Shown here one piece after another: positions 1 to 11,075 of a stretch of DNA of 64,000 bases. The notes beneath the pieces are model-generated. The model had not been told where the DNA came from, searched no databases, and saw only the letters and a program-made list of their open reading frames with translations. Within the stretch, counting starts at the first letter, position 1; each line of letters opens with the position of its first letter. Source of the stretch: Persicaria tinctoria. Lineage: Eukaryota; Streptophyta; Magnoliopsida; Caryophyllales; Polygonaceae. Where the stretch lies: the NCBI GenBank assembly GCA_037127255.1, contig JBANSL010000017.1, positions 70,060,857-70,124,856 on the forward strand, in the 5' to 3' direction. The translations under genes and the position numbers were made by a program.

Positions 1-333
1 GGCATCCACTAGCCGTTTCTCTCGTCATTTCATCCCGTTTTAATATGGATTGGGACAAATGAATTACCATAAGTGTAACCGTTTCGAGCCTTCAATATTG
101 GGAAAAAGAGCTCAGAAGGATTTATTGCCTCAAATTATTCATGGGACGTATATCACCGGTAGTGATATCTTTTACTAGCTAGCCAACTCAATTTAGCTAA
201 GTAAAGGTCAATCACATGTAGTTCTCAATCGCCCATACATACTATATGGCCGCATGAACCATGATTCATTTTTTTTATGGATCATACCAAGACATTTTGT
301 ATGAATCTAACTTTAAAATTTTACTCTTCAACA

Positions 334-382
<49 letters not shown>

Positions 383-619
383 GCATTGGTGCTTACGTGG
401 CGGCGTGTGAGTGCATCTGCATACTTGGCGGCACGTGAGTGCATCTCGCAAAGCTTTATACCGTAAAAAATGAAATCTAATAAAAATAATTATTTTATTT
501 TACCATTAACACATATAATTGGATAGATGAAATATCTTATAAAAGAGTAAATATTATATAAGGAAAAAACTAAATCGATATAATTAAACGTAGTAGTAGT
601 AATAATAAAAATAATTAAT
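1..619. other. AT-rich intergenic stretch
   Basis: No coding region is visible. The stretch holds an ATT trinucleotide run (333-380). It is followed by two near-identical copies of a roughly 27-bp GC-richer unit (about 391-418 and 423-449), each containing GGCGGC(A/G)(C/T)GTGAGTGCATCT. The remainder is low-complexity A+T sequence. Confidence 0.6.
333..380. repeat. ATT microsatellite
   Basis: An uninterrupted run of about sixteen ATT/TTA trinucleotides, read directly from the sequence. Confidence 0.95.
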
Positions 620-1172
620 AAAACTAATTTTCATAGTCATACTTACCAAAAATATTAATAGATAAATATGTAATATTTGATAGGTGATATTTTATTTATA
701 TTTAGATTATTTTTTTGTAGAAAGAATTATTTATATCAAAATCAATCATTTAATAACTGCTATTTTATATCTATCTGTATTATTTTTTGAGACCAAAATA
801 AATAATTAAAATATTATATAGCCATATATGTAGCCACAATTCATTCTTACATAGATATTTTTAGTAAACTAATGAAATAAATATATACTACACATTTAAT
901 AAAAAAGAATATTAAAATATTTTTAAAAATCAACTATCTAATTAAATTACATGAGATTTAATTAACCATAGATTAGAAAAAAAAACGTTTACGTAGTACC
1001 TTATAAATGTGAATTTTATTTATAGTTTGAGAGAATATAATTAAAACATAGTTAGATTATATATAACCTATTGAACTAATTTTATTTATATTTATATTAT
1101 TTTTTGGGGGAAAAAATAATTTATATTTAGATTAGCGCATTCCTCGTACACGGGACGGGATCTACACTATAT
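620..1172 (+). mobile_element. Helitron-family fragment (copy 1)
   Basis: About 480 bp here align with 52070-52760 and, reversed, with part of 24212-25013. All three share phrases such as TTATATTTAGATTATTTTTT and ACATGAGATTTAA. The right end carries a degenerate copy (1144-1165) of the GC-rich hairpin seen at the 3' end of the intact member (24217-24232). No 5' TC terminus was found, so this copy looks truncated. A (TA)n run follows at 1169-1187. It is non-autonomous, with no Rep/helicase coding. Confidence 0.55.
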
Positions 1173-1220
1173 ATATATATATATATACACACACCTTATG
1201 CACACGCTGTATTATATATA

Positions 1221-2889
1221 GGGTAAATTACAGAAAAGCACCCACATAAAGTGAAATTACACAAAACCACCCATATACACCCTATGTTAACAGCTAACCA
1301 CCCATCCAGCCTTTTTCATCCAAAAAGCCGTCAAAAGCCAAAAAGGGGGAAAAACACTCAGATCTCTTCCCTCTCAACCTAGCTACCACAAAGGTCTCTA
1401 TCCCTCTCAAGTCTCATATTGCTTTCAATCTCTACCTCTCAATTCTCCGCATATCTCTCTTTCCCATCATTCATCGTCCTCGCTGGCGCGCCTTGCCTCA
1501 CTACACCGATGCCACTGTTAACGAGGAACAACTGCGGACTACGGTGCCATTCTAGACCTTGTGACCACCCCACCAACAATGGTTTTTTTTTTAAAATTAG
1601 ATCTTTACAAAAAAATAGGGTGTCCGAATTAGATTTTTAAATTTGATTTAGGATGGTTGGAAGAAATCCCATGGAGCTGTCATGGAGGAAGTTCCCCAAC
1701 AGGCCAACACGTTTGAAATTTTGAATATGAGCTTCATCAACCAACAGAGGAGACAAATGAAGGATATTATGGTCATTTACTTTAAAAACCGAAGGTTCGA
1801 TAATATAAAACAAGGTAATATAGAAATACTCTAGAAGGGGGTTGAATAGAGTATGCCCGTTTTTCGCAGAAAGTCTCAAGACTTTTGGAGCTCGTATAAA
1901 ACCCTTTGAGATTAAACCTGAATCACAAAGTTAGACAATCGAACCATGTGCGGAAATAAGGTAAATCAATAGATAAAGGACACGAGTAATTGTTTACGAG
2001 GTTCGGCACGAACTTGGCCTACGTCCCCGCCTAGGGTTCTTCCACAACCCTAGGATTCAACAAGCTTTATTGATTCACAAAGCTTAGGATCCTAATAGCT
2101 CACCGAGAAGCCTCTCTCCTATACAATTGCAATCTAGTCAACTCACGTTCCCTTGGAGTCCTAGACCAATCTAGAAGAGCCCCACCTCTCTCAGCTATCT
2201 AGTACAATCCTCTTACTCTCGAGAATCAATAGCCTAGTGCCCACTTCCTGAGTTATAAACTCTTGAGTATAACACTCTCTCGAAATATATCCTATAAGCT
2301 CACTATGTATCTCTCAAATGCTTTGAAACAAAATATAAGACTCTTAAGAACAAGCAGAGAGAACACGCTGAAGAGAGATCGTAAACTTGAGGGCTGATTG
2401 TGCAGTGATCTTCGTGAATATATGTCCCTCTCTCTCTTCTTCATCTCCTTTATATAGTGAAGATCATCGGCGCCACTTGAGGAATGAATCTTCTCCAACG
2501 GCTATTAGAGATCATGGCAATCTTCACAATCTTCTATTCTGGGAAACTCCGAAGCCATGATCCACCAGATTTGATCTTCACGTCTTTTAGCTTAAGGAAG
2601 GAGATATCTTCGAAAACCTTAGCTGTATGGTTAGTATATAATGTATATAATAATATTCGGAAACCATACATAAATAATAACATAAAATACAGGTTTTGTG
2701 TTTCATCAACACAGCTGTCGCATCAAGATCTTTGACACAAACTGTCCGGCAAAGCCTTTGAAACTAATTCCGATTTTCATCAAAGGGAGTGGAGTTATCA
2801 AAAACAAATGAGATATTAACAAAACTTTGGGAGTGGGTGGTTCTTTGAAAAGGTATCCTTTTTTAAGGGTGATTTTGTGTAATTAACCC
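1221..2889. mobile_element. MULE-like element with terminal inverted repeats
   Basis: The left end starts GGGTAAATTACAGAAAAGCA and the right end, reversed, starts GGGTTAATTACACAAAATCA; the similarity continues for about 60 bp through further ACCACCC words. TATATATA flanks both ends (1213-1220 and 2890-2898), consistent with the 8-9 bp target duplication usual for Mutator-like elements. No transposase is visible. Short open frames inside (for example 1419-1640) show no recognisable domain. A second repeat sits inside at about 1829-2735. Confidence 0.6.
1829..2735 (-). mobile_element. LTR-like non-autonomous repeat nested in the TIR element
   Basis: The stretch begins with CTCTAGAAGGGGGTTGAATA, a phrase that resembles a polypurine junction of plant LTR repeats. 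It contains the widespread phrase TTTACGAGGTTCGGCACGAA (1992-2011) and a TATA-like motif CTTTATATAG near 2450. A related phrase, TTTTACGTGGTTCGGTATAA, occurs at 29199-29218. No coding capacity is visible and the boundaries are approximate. It could be a solo LTR or a TRIM; no target duplication was identified. Confidence 0.4.
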
Positions 2890-2900
2890 TATATATATAG

Positions 2901-3168
2901 GGCCATAGGCCCATAGGAGAGAGTTCAAGTGAGAAGTATTATGTCCGGTGAGAAGAAAAGAAGTGTTTTAATTGGTTGAAACCTATCTAACTTTTTTTTT
3001 ATAAAACAACCAACCTCACGCGCTTTAACTAAACAGATCTACGCTTCTAATTCCTCATGGCTCTTCGACTCCCATGGCATCTCTTTGACGTGAGAGAGGA
3101 GAAGAAGAAGATATGACTCAACACTCAACAGTTAACCATCCCCCGGGCGGTGACCTTGATGTTCGCCG
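2901..3168. other. Spacer with a possible transposon end
   Basis: No gene. It contains GAGTTCAAGTGAGAAG near 2922 and GGTGAGAAG, phrases that resemble the ends of Mutator-like elements in other plants, but I found no matching inverted end in the window. Confidence 0.3.
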
Positions 3169-3200
3169 ATGAACGCCGTCGCCATCCCAGCGAAATCGTT

Positions 3201-3290
3201 AGCGGCTTCCGCCGTCGATCGAAAACCTAACGGCTTCCGCCGTCGATTGGAAACCAAACAGCTTCCGCCGTCGATCGGAACCCTAATCCA
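3201..3290 (+). repeat. Triplicated ~29-bp GC-rich unit
   Basis: Three adjacent imperfect copies of a unit built on GGCTTCCGCCGTCGATCG followed by GAAAC/GAACC. The copies start near 3205, 3230 and 3260. The base composition is much richer in G+C than the flanks, as in exon-derived or captured sequence. Confidence 0.7.
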
Positions 3291-3488
3291 TCTCATTCTC
3301 TATCTATTTAATCGACCTCTCCACCACCCCTTCGCTGTTTCCTGCCACCCACTGTTTCCAAACCTCACCCTCTCGCCGAAGGTCGACTGGTTTGTGATGG
3401 AATTCACATAGGATAGGAGGCTCTCCACCACCTCCGAGGCCAAGTCCGCCGACACGGAGCCCTTGGCAGTCGAGGACCTCTTCGATTT

Positions 3489-3707
3489 CTATTCTCTCGC
3501 CGTGTTGCCTTGTAGAGAGGGATCGGGAATGAGGAAGTAGATTCTCCCTCTCTCGAGCTCGTCTTCAGGCCAGAGGATGAGAGTCCGACGAACTCCAGTT
3601 GACTCGGAGCAATGCTTAGCTTTGCTGAGGACGTGGTTGGGATTTGTGTTGAGGATGTCGCCGACGGTGATGCTGTGCGAGGCGGAGAAGGACCTGATAA
3701 GAGACAC
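3489..3707 (-). pseudogene. DUF4228/PADRE-like gene fragment, probably captured
   Basis: Read on the minus strand, this 72-residue stretch has the layout I know from plant DUF4228 (PADRE) proteins. There is a segment SITVGDILNTNPNHVL, then a variable loop, then a C-terminal ILWPEDELERGRIYFLIP block; that family ends similarly (PExEL..G.IYFL.P). Upstream the frame breaks, with stop codons before 3720, and no start or promoter is visible. The fragment is GC-rich in an AT-rich, repeat-filled context and lies next to the GTGGTTCA word array. I infer a captured and decayed exon rather than a resident gene. The assignment is by pattern memory and needs a profile search. Confidence 0.5.
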
Positions 3708-3984
3708 GATGATGGTGTACTACGAGTCTATGAGGCAATGAAGGCGGCCGGGAAGAAGGTGGAGCTCTGGGAATGGGATTCTCCATTTCAAGATCCCGGC
3801 TTCCTTGTTTTGAAGCTCTGGGAATTGGATTCTCCAAGTGCAAGTATGTTGTTTTTCTCCGTGGAAAGGAAGTCATTTATTTCAATTTTCAATCCATCTT
3901 GTTTTACATTAATTGTGATATGATCTGATCAACTACTTGTATGCGTGCAGAAACAAGGGAGATGGAATTGCTATCAACGTTGTT

Positions 3985-4342
3985 TAAGTTTGTGGTGCAT
4001 AACAAAGTGGTTCATGCTTTTAATATTAACTGGTTCAGAGTTTTTATACCAAGTGGTTCAGATTTTAATACTAGGTGGTTCAGGGATTTTATACCAAGTG
4101 TTCATGGTTTTTATACCAAGTTGTTAAGAGTTTTAATACTAGGTGGTTCAGGGGTTTAATACCAAGTGGTTCAGGGGGTTAAACCAAGTGGTTCAACAAA
4201 TATAAATAGAAGTGGTTCACGAAGTAAATAGTATTGGTTCATAAACCATTTTATTTGAAAAATAAATAATTAAATAATTAAGCATTAAGCATTAAAAGAA
4301 AATAAAAGAAGAATAAAACATCATGAACCACTTCTTTATAAC
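3985..4342 (+). repeat. GTGGTTCA word array, forward orientation (left part)
   Basis: Imperfect copies of (A/G)GTGGTTCA recur every 20-35 bp, joined by phrases such as TTTATACCAAG and TTTTAATACTA. The part from 4078 to 4342 is repeated beyond the Copia element at 10446-10703. Short words repeated this densely resemble subterminal transposase-binding arrays of plant DNA transposons; that role is inference. Confidence 0.7.
4078..4342. repeat. Left copy of a 265-bp duplicated target flanking Copia-1
   Basis: Nearly identical to 10446-10703. I noted a few substitutions and one 9-bp length difference. The upstream sequence runs into this copy without a break, and it ends abruptly at the truncated outer edge of the left LTR. 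The right copy starts immediately after the right LTR and runs without a break into downstream sequence. The Copia element therefore sits between two copies of its own target. Confidence 0.8.
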
Positions 4343-5026
4343 CATTTTATCTGCGAATGTAGCCTCAATTTGAAAGGTAAAACCGCTTTTGGAAATCGAA
4401 GAAAAAACCCGTGTTTAAATGTGTTTAAGGCTGTGGCGTGGTATAAACAGAACCACTGCCTTAGAAGTGAAATCGCCCCGACACCACAGTGCAGGTCGGC
4501 TACTGGCGTCGCCCCCCAAGGATACACAGCGGCTTCTCTGGCGTGCACTCGCCGTTGAAGCAATGGAACTACCCAGGACTCAAAACGGTTTACAGAAGAA
4601 GAGAAGAAAGGAGGAGATCGGTTTTCTGTGTAAAACTGGAAGGGTGAACGTCGGTTTTAAAGAGAAAAAAGGACGCTCCACGTTTGCAGAAATCTCGGAA
4701 AGAATAAAAACAGTTTTTCAAAACGTTGGACAGAATTGAATTGGTCAAACCCTAATTCAATACTATCTGAGGCCTTTTAATTGACGAAATTAAAACACGA
4801 CGTAAAATGTGACCAGCACCACACCGCGCACGGGCGTGACACGTGTCACGAACACGGACCGGATCGGCGACGGTGGTGGTGCGCGCGTGTGGGATCCCTA
4901 TCCCAACTCTCAATAACCCCTTCAATAACTCCTCCTTAAAAACAACCCCCCAAACCCTTTTGTATTCAATGTGGGACAAAAGAAGTTCAAAAGACATAAA
5001 TGAAAACCCCCCACATGAACATTTTA
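4343..5026 (-). repeat. 3' LTR of Copia-1 (truncated ends)
   Basis: Matches the right LTR from TCTGCGAATG (4350) to CACATGAACATT (about 5022). It has one copy of the 105-bp segment that is doubled in the right LTR, and an extra ACACGTGTCACGA-type stretch near 4848. The outer 12 bp expected from the right LTR are replaced, and the inner end diverges after about 5024, so no polypurine tract can be seen next to it. Confidence 0.85.
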
Positions 5027-5239
5027 AGACAAAAACATCGTTCTGAGCTGGTTTCGTGGAGAAAGTACTTAAATGCTGGTGAACGAATCTTGAACCAACA
5101 CATAGTGAAGTTGAGTATCTCGCAAGTCATAGAAGTGAACGAATCTTGAACTTCCAGATTCGTGAGTTGACCTCAGCAGCACATACCTTCACCACTGCCC
5201 TGGTGGTTCCGCGATCTGACTGTCAACTGTAATAGTCAT

Positions 5240-5480
5240 CTCATACCTTGGGTGCTGAAGAGTGCTCTAGAAAGACAACCCTAGTCTTCCATAGAAGGCG
5301 ACCAACCCTTCACACTCTCGTAGGTGATTCCATCAAGTCCTTCTCAATAGGACCACCCTTACAGGGCTATGGTATCATTAAGAGCACAAGGCTCAACCTC
5401 TACAGTTTTCAGTGAATCCATCAAGTCCTTCTCAATAGGACCACCCAACTCTGAGCTATGGACTCATTAAGAGTTCTAGA
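5240..5480 (-). repeat. Duplicated segment in the Copia-1 3' untranslated region
   Basis: The phrase CCATCAAGTCCTTCTCAATA and its surroundings occur twice (about 5331 and 5419), with CATTAAGAG following each copy. It lies between the stop of the polyprotein and the 3' LTR, and no coding is visible. Confidence 0.6.
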
Positions 5481-5531
5481 CTCATCCTTTCTCATACACC
5501 TGTCCTGGGAATGGGTATGGTGTATCTCAGC

Positions 5532-8500
5532 TCACGTGGGTTTGAGCCCCATTCCCTTAGACGATTCAAGGACCATCCTTCTGTTCAGCCCTTTCGTCAA
5601 CGGATCTGCCAAATTCCTCTCGGACTTCACATACTCCAAGCAAATGACACCGGTAGCAATCAGCTGTCTCACAGCTTCATGTCTAATCCGTATGTGTCTC
5701 TTCTTACCATTGTAAGTATTGCTGTTAGCTACACAAATAGCAGATTGTGAGTCACAATGTAGAAAAATAGTTGGGGTCTTATGCCCCCACAAAGGTAAGT
5801 CAGCCAGTAAGCTTCTCAACCACTCAGCCTCTTGACCAGCTAAATCTAATGCTATGAACTCAGATTCCATAGTTGATCTAGCAATGCAAGTTTGTTTTGA
5901 TGACTTCCATGATATAGCACCACCACATAAAGTGAACACATAACCACTAGTGGAGCTAACCTCATCATTGTCAATGACCCAGTTTGCATCACAGTATCCC
6001 TCTAAAGCACGGGGATAACCCACATAATGTAAACCCCAATCAAAGGTGCCCTTAAGATATCTCAATAATCTATTAAGTGCGATCCAATGCTCACTACTGG
6101 GGTTATGGGTATATCTACTGAGTCTACTAACAGCATATGCAATATCAGGCCGAGTATAGTTCATCAGAAACATTAAACTCCCAATTATTTTAGCATACTC
6201 ATTTTGGGAAACACCAATTCCAAAATTTTTCTTCAATTGCATGCTAGCATCATAAGGAGTTCTAACTGGCACAACATCAAATTTATCAAACCTTTTCAAC
6301 ATTTTCTCTATATAATGAGGTTGTGATAAAATGAAGCCATTTTCTTTTCCAGTTACTTTAACACCTAGAATGACATCAGTTTCACCCATGTCTTTCATCT
6401 CAAACTTAGATGATAAAAACTATTTGGTTGTGTTTATAGCATTTATGTGTGATCCAAATAACAACATGTCATCCACATATAAACATATAATCACACAGTC
6501 AGCACCAAACCTCTTAGAATAGACACAGGCATCAGATCCGTTTACCTCAAATCCAAAGCTTAGGATAGTTGTGTGAAACTTCTCATACCATTGCTTTGGT
6601 GCTTGCTTGAGTCCATACAATGACTTCTGTAGCTTGCACACTTTGTTTTCCTGTCCTGGAACAATGCACCCTGGAGGCTGTTCCATATAAATTTCCTCAT
6701 TCAGATCACCATTCAAAAATGCAGTTTTAACATCCATCTGATGAACAAGCATTTTATGGCTAGAAGCCAAAGCAAACAATGCACGAATGGTAGCAATTTT
6801 TGTAACAGGAGAATAAGTGTCAAAGAAGTCAATGCCATATCTCTGAGTGAATCCTCTTATAACTAGTCTTGCCTTATATCTATCAACTGAGCCATCCACT
6901 TTAAGCTTCTTCTTAAAGATCCACTTACAACTAATGGCTCTATTTCCTTTAGGCATATCAACTAGTTCCCATGTGTGATTAGACATAATGGATTCTATCT
7001 CACTGTTAATAGCATCTTTCCAGAAACTAGCATCTAGTGAACTTATTGCCTCGTCATAGGTCTTAGGATCATCTTCTATCATATGAAGACTAATGAACGT
7101 CTCATCTAGTTCATTTAAATCATTCAGTTCAACTAGAAATGCAGTCACAAAATCAGGACCAAAACTAGTTTCCTTCCTACGCCTTTTACTTTTCCTAGGT
7201 TCATCATGATCAGATTGAGCATTAGGCACAACAGTATTAGGCATGGATGAAGATGCATCATGAGATGAAGAATCATTAGCAGGCAATGCAGATTTCTTTA
7301 AAGGAAACACATGCTCAAAGAAAACAGCATCACGATATTCACACAAGGTACGATCACTCAAGCACATAAAACGATATGCAGCACTGTTATCAGCATAACC
7401 AATCATAATTGCATCAAAAGTCTTAGACCCAATAGTATCAACTTTGAACGAAGGTAACCCCACCTTAGCTAGACACCCCCACACCTTTAAGAATTTCAGA
7501 TTAGGCGGATGCCCTTTCCAAAGCTCATAAGGTGTCTTGTCAAGCTTCATGTGAGGTACCTTATTCAAAATATGATTTGCGGACAATACAGCTTCCCCCC
7601 ACATATTATCAGGCAAACCAGAACTAGAAAGCATAGCATTCATCATTTCTTTCAAAGTTCTGTTTTTCCTTTCAACAATACCATTTTGTTGTGGGCTATA
7701 GGGAGATGTAAACTCATGAATAATGCCATTTTGCTCACAAAATTCTCTCAAAGAATGAGTGACATATTCACCGCCTCTATCAGATCTAAGCTTTTTAATC
7801 TTTCGATTTAATTGGTTTTCTACTTCAGCTTTATACACATAAAACATGCTTTCTGCTTTATCTTTAGACCTAAGCAAGTATACCTTAGTATATCTAGAAT
7901 GGTCATCCACAAATGTGATATAATAGCGCTTGCCACCTCTACTCTCAGTGGTCTTAAAATCAGCCAAATCAGAATGGACTAACTCCAGCAATTCAGTTGT
8001 CCTTTCTAACACTGTTTTAAAAGGTTGTTTATGAAATTTGGCCTCAACACATATTTCACATTTGCTATGGTCATGTTTTGATAGGCTAGGAATCAAACCC
8101 ATATCATGCAATCGACATACAGATTTTGCATTCACATGTCCTAGTCTAGCATGCCATAAATCAACAGACTCAGCAATATAAGCAGAAGTAGAAGCATTCT
8201 CATTATTCTCAATCATGGTCTCAAGCACATACAGAAAATCAGCCCTATAAGCCTTTCCTATAAATTCTCCATTTTTGGTTAAAACCATTTTTCCAGCATC
8301 AGTCACTTGCTTAATTCCAGCTATCTCAAGCAAACCACATGAAATCAGATTTCGGCGCAGAGAAGGAACATAAAGCACATTCACTAGGGTAAGAGACTTC
8401 CCTGAGGTGAGCTTGAGTGCAACCTTCCCTTTGCCTAGCACTCGAGAGATGCTCGAGTTGCCCATGTAGACCTGGTCGATGTTTGTAGCATCCTCAAACT

Positions 8501-9602
8501 CAGCAAATAGGTCCTTGTTGGCGCAAAAGTGTCAAGTGGCTCCGCTGTCCAAGAGCCAATCAACCTGGCCGCCCACATGGTTGACTTCAGTGATCATAGC
8601 TATCAGCTGGTTGTTGTCTTGGACAACGTTGGCTTGCTGCTGGGCTGGAGCTGCGGGCTTGTTCTGCTGTTGTCCTTGGTTCTGGATGTCAGCCCGATTG
8701 CGGCACTGCCAAGCCTTGTGGCCTGGCTTGCCACAGACATAGCAGCCGATCCTAGTGCCTCCCTGTTTCTGCTGCTTGTCCGGCTGATTGCCAGACTTCT
8801 TGAACTTTTGGCCTTTCTTTGGTTTCATGTTAGGCTTAGAACCTCCAGACTTGTTTCCTTGCTTGGACCTATCAGATTTCACAGAAGATTCAACCAGATT
8901 AGCCTTCACAGTATCAGCAGATTTAGGCTTAGGTTTGTCTTTGAGGCGATTAGCCTCTTCGATCTTCATGTGACCGACGAGCTCCTCCAGGGTCAGATCC
9001 TTCTTTTTGTGCTTCAGATGGTTTCGATAGCCACCCCACGAATCCGGCAACTTTTCGATCAGAAAATTCGCCTGCAGGATCTCACACATCTTCATATCCT
9101 CGGAGAGTATGTCAGCCACCAGATTCTCATACTCGTGCACCTGGTCCATGATAGGCTTATCATCGACCATCTTGAACTGCATAAACTTACCCACAACATA
9201 CTTCTTTTTCCCTGCATCGTCAGACCCATATTTCTTCTCCAGCAGATCCCAAATATATTTAGCAGATTTATGCACAAAGATCAGATCAAAAATAGGGTTC
9301 GAGACATGGCTGAGAAGATGGCCTCGCACTGACTTATTGTCGGACTCGTACTTTTTAGCATGTGCGAGGTCATCATCAGCAACCTTCTTACCCTTGTCGA
9401 CAGCATCACCAGCGTCATCGACGACGATGGTCTTACCAGCCTTGTTGTCGCCGACAGTGGTGGAAGAGGAGGTTGCCGCAGCAGCAGGGGCGTCCTGAAG
9501 AAGGACATAGTCGATCTCCAACTGCTCGAAAAAGATGAGCATCTTCTGCGACCATCGCTTGTAGTTCGTCCCATCCAGCGGCTCCAATTTCGACAGATCC
9601 AT
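5532..9602 (-). pseudogene. Copia-1 gag-pol polyprotein, one frame with two stops
   Basis: Starting at ATG 9602, one continuous minus-strand frame runs to 5532, broken only by an in-frame TGA (8534-8532) and an in-frame TAG (6422-6420). In order it shows gag with a CCHC zinc knuckle (CYVCGKPGHKAWQC, about residue 290), the aspartic protease motif LLDSGAT immediately before the TGA, and the GAG-pre-integrase motif HARLGHVNA. The integrase core follows with D(D)E spacing (HSDLADF, DDHSRY, QQNGIVERKNR), then reverse transcriptase with YVDDM, then RNase H (GYCDANW, ESEF). It ends [10 protein letters not shown]. The TGA falls where Copia proteases normally continue with Cys or His, which suggests a single nonsense change. 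The product would drive retrotransposition; this copy probably does not make a full polyprotein. Confidence 0.9.
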
Positions 9603-9658
9603 GAGCGGTTTGAAGAATTAAAAAGCCATCGCAGAAACAGAAAATTTCGCTTCTAAAT

Positions 9659-10445
9659 TGTTGGATTTAATCTGCGAATGTAGCCTCAATTTGAAAGGTA
9701 AAACCGCTTTTGGAAATCGAAGAAAAAACCCGTGTTTAAATGTGTTTAAGGCTGTGGCGTGGTATAAACAGAACCACTGCCTTAGAAGCGAAATCGCCCC
9801 GACACCACGGTGCAGGTCGGCTACTGGCGTCGCCCCCCAAGGATACACAGCGGCTTCTCTGGCGTGCACTCGCCGTTGAAGCAATGGAACCACCCAAGAC
9901 TCAGAACGGTTTACAGAAGAAGAGAAGAAAGGAGGAGATCGGTTTTCTGTGTAAAACTGGAAGGGTGAACGTCAGTTTTAAAGAGAAAAAAGGACACTCC
10001 ACGTTTGCAGAAATCTCGGAAAGAATAAAAATAGTTTTTCAAAACGTTGGACAGAATTGAATTGGTCAAACCCTAATTCAATACTATCTGAGGCCTTTTA
10101 ATTGACGAAATTAAAACACGACGTAAAATGTGACCATAGTTTTTCAAAACGTTGGACAGAATTGAATTGGTCAAACCCTAATTCAATACTATCTGAGGCC
10201 TTTTAATTGACAAAATTAAAACACGACGTAAAATGTGACCAGCACCACACCGCGCACGGGCGTGACACGGACCGGACCGGCGGCGGCGGTGGTGCGCGTG
10301 TGTGGAATCCCTATCCCAACTCTCAATAACCCCTTCAATAACTCCTCCTTAAAAACAACCCCCCAAACCCTTTTGTATTCAATGTGGGACAAAAGAAGTT
10401 CAAAAGACATAAATGAAAACCCCCCACATGAACATTTCTCCAACA
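9659..10445 (-). repeat. 5' LTR of Copia-1
   Basis: 787 bp, starting TGTTGGATTT and ending CTCCAACA on the plus strand, so the coding-strand ends are TG and CA. Only 56 bp separate it from the gag start codon. It contains a 105-bp tandem duplication (10031-10240) absent from the other LTR. Confidence 0.8.
10031..10240. repeat. 105-bp tandem duplication in the 5' LTR
   Basis: 10031-10135 and 10136-10240 are copies that begin ATAGTTTTTCAAAACG and end AAATGTGACC. I noted one difference (GACGAAATT against GACAAAATT). The left LTR has a single copy, so the duplication arose after insertion or was lost from one end. Confidence 0.9.
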
Positions 10446-10703
10446 GTTCAGGGATTTTATACCAAGTGTTCATGGTTTTTATACCAAGTTGTTAAGAGTT
10501 TTAATACTAAGTGGTTCAGGGGTTTAATACCAAGTGGTTCAGGGGGTTAAACCAAGTGGTTCAACAAATATAAGTAGAAGTGGTTCACGAAGTAAATAGT
10601 ATTGGTTCATAAACCATTTTATTTGAAAAATAAATAATTAAGCATTAAGCATTAAAAGAAAATAAAAGAAGAATGAAAACTTCATGAACCACTTCTTTAT
10701 AAC
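10446..10703. repeat. Right copy of the duplicated target flanking Copia-1
   Basis: Pairs with 4078-4342. It starts directly at the outer end of the 5' LTR with GTTCAGGGATTTTATACC and runs on without a break into the reverse-oriented word array. Confidence 0.8.
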
Positions 10704-11075
10704 TTAATTAATCACGTCTTGATAACTTTATGAACCACTTCTTTATAATTTCATGAACCACCTCTTGAAGCTTCATGAACCACTTAATTTTTTATGAGTT
10801 CATGAACCACTTCTTTATAGCTTCATGGACCACTTCTTTATAGCTCCATGAACTACTTCTTTAGAGCTTTATGAACCACTTCTTTTATAACTTGTGAACC
10901 TTATGAATCACTACAAATAAAATGACGGAACCACTGTGAATAAAATGACTAAACCACTGTGAATAAAATTGCTGAACCACTGTGAATAAAATTGTTGAAC
11001 CACTGTGAATAAAATTGCTTAACCAATGTGAATAAAATTGTCGAACCACTATCAATAAAATTGTTGAACCACTTC
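10680..11075 (-). repeat. TGAACCAC word array, reverse orientation (right part)
   Basis: About fifteen copies of (A/T)GAACCAC occur, first in units like TTCATGAACCACTTCTTTAT, then in about seven units of roughly 26 bp built on AACCACTGTGAATAAAATTG (10930-11070). These words are the reverse complement of those at 3985-4342 and 10446-10620, so the whole forms a mirror-image array centred near 10650. Confidence 0.8.

Larger units (their letters stand above)
4343..10445 (-). mobile_element. Copia LTR retrotransposon 1 (nearly complete)
   Basis: Two long direct repeats (core 4350-5024 and 9671-10437) flank an internal region that reads gag-protease-integrase-RT-RNase H on the minus strand, the Copia gene order. 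The right LTR is the 5' LTR. It is bounded by TGTTGGA and TCCAACA, giving TG...CA on the coding strand. The left LTR lacks both of these terminal words. I saw eight transitions between the LTRs over roughly 390 bp and several indels, so the insertion is fairly recent. No iMet primer-binding site is visible after the 5' LTR. No 5-bp target duplication is present; the element is flanked instead by a 265-bp duplication. It is probably inactive because of two stops in the polyprotein frame. Confidence 0.9.
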
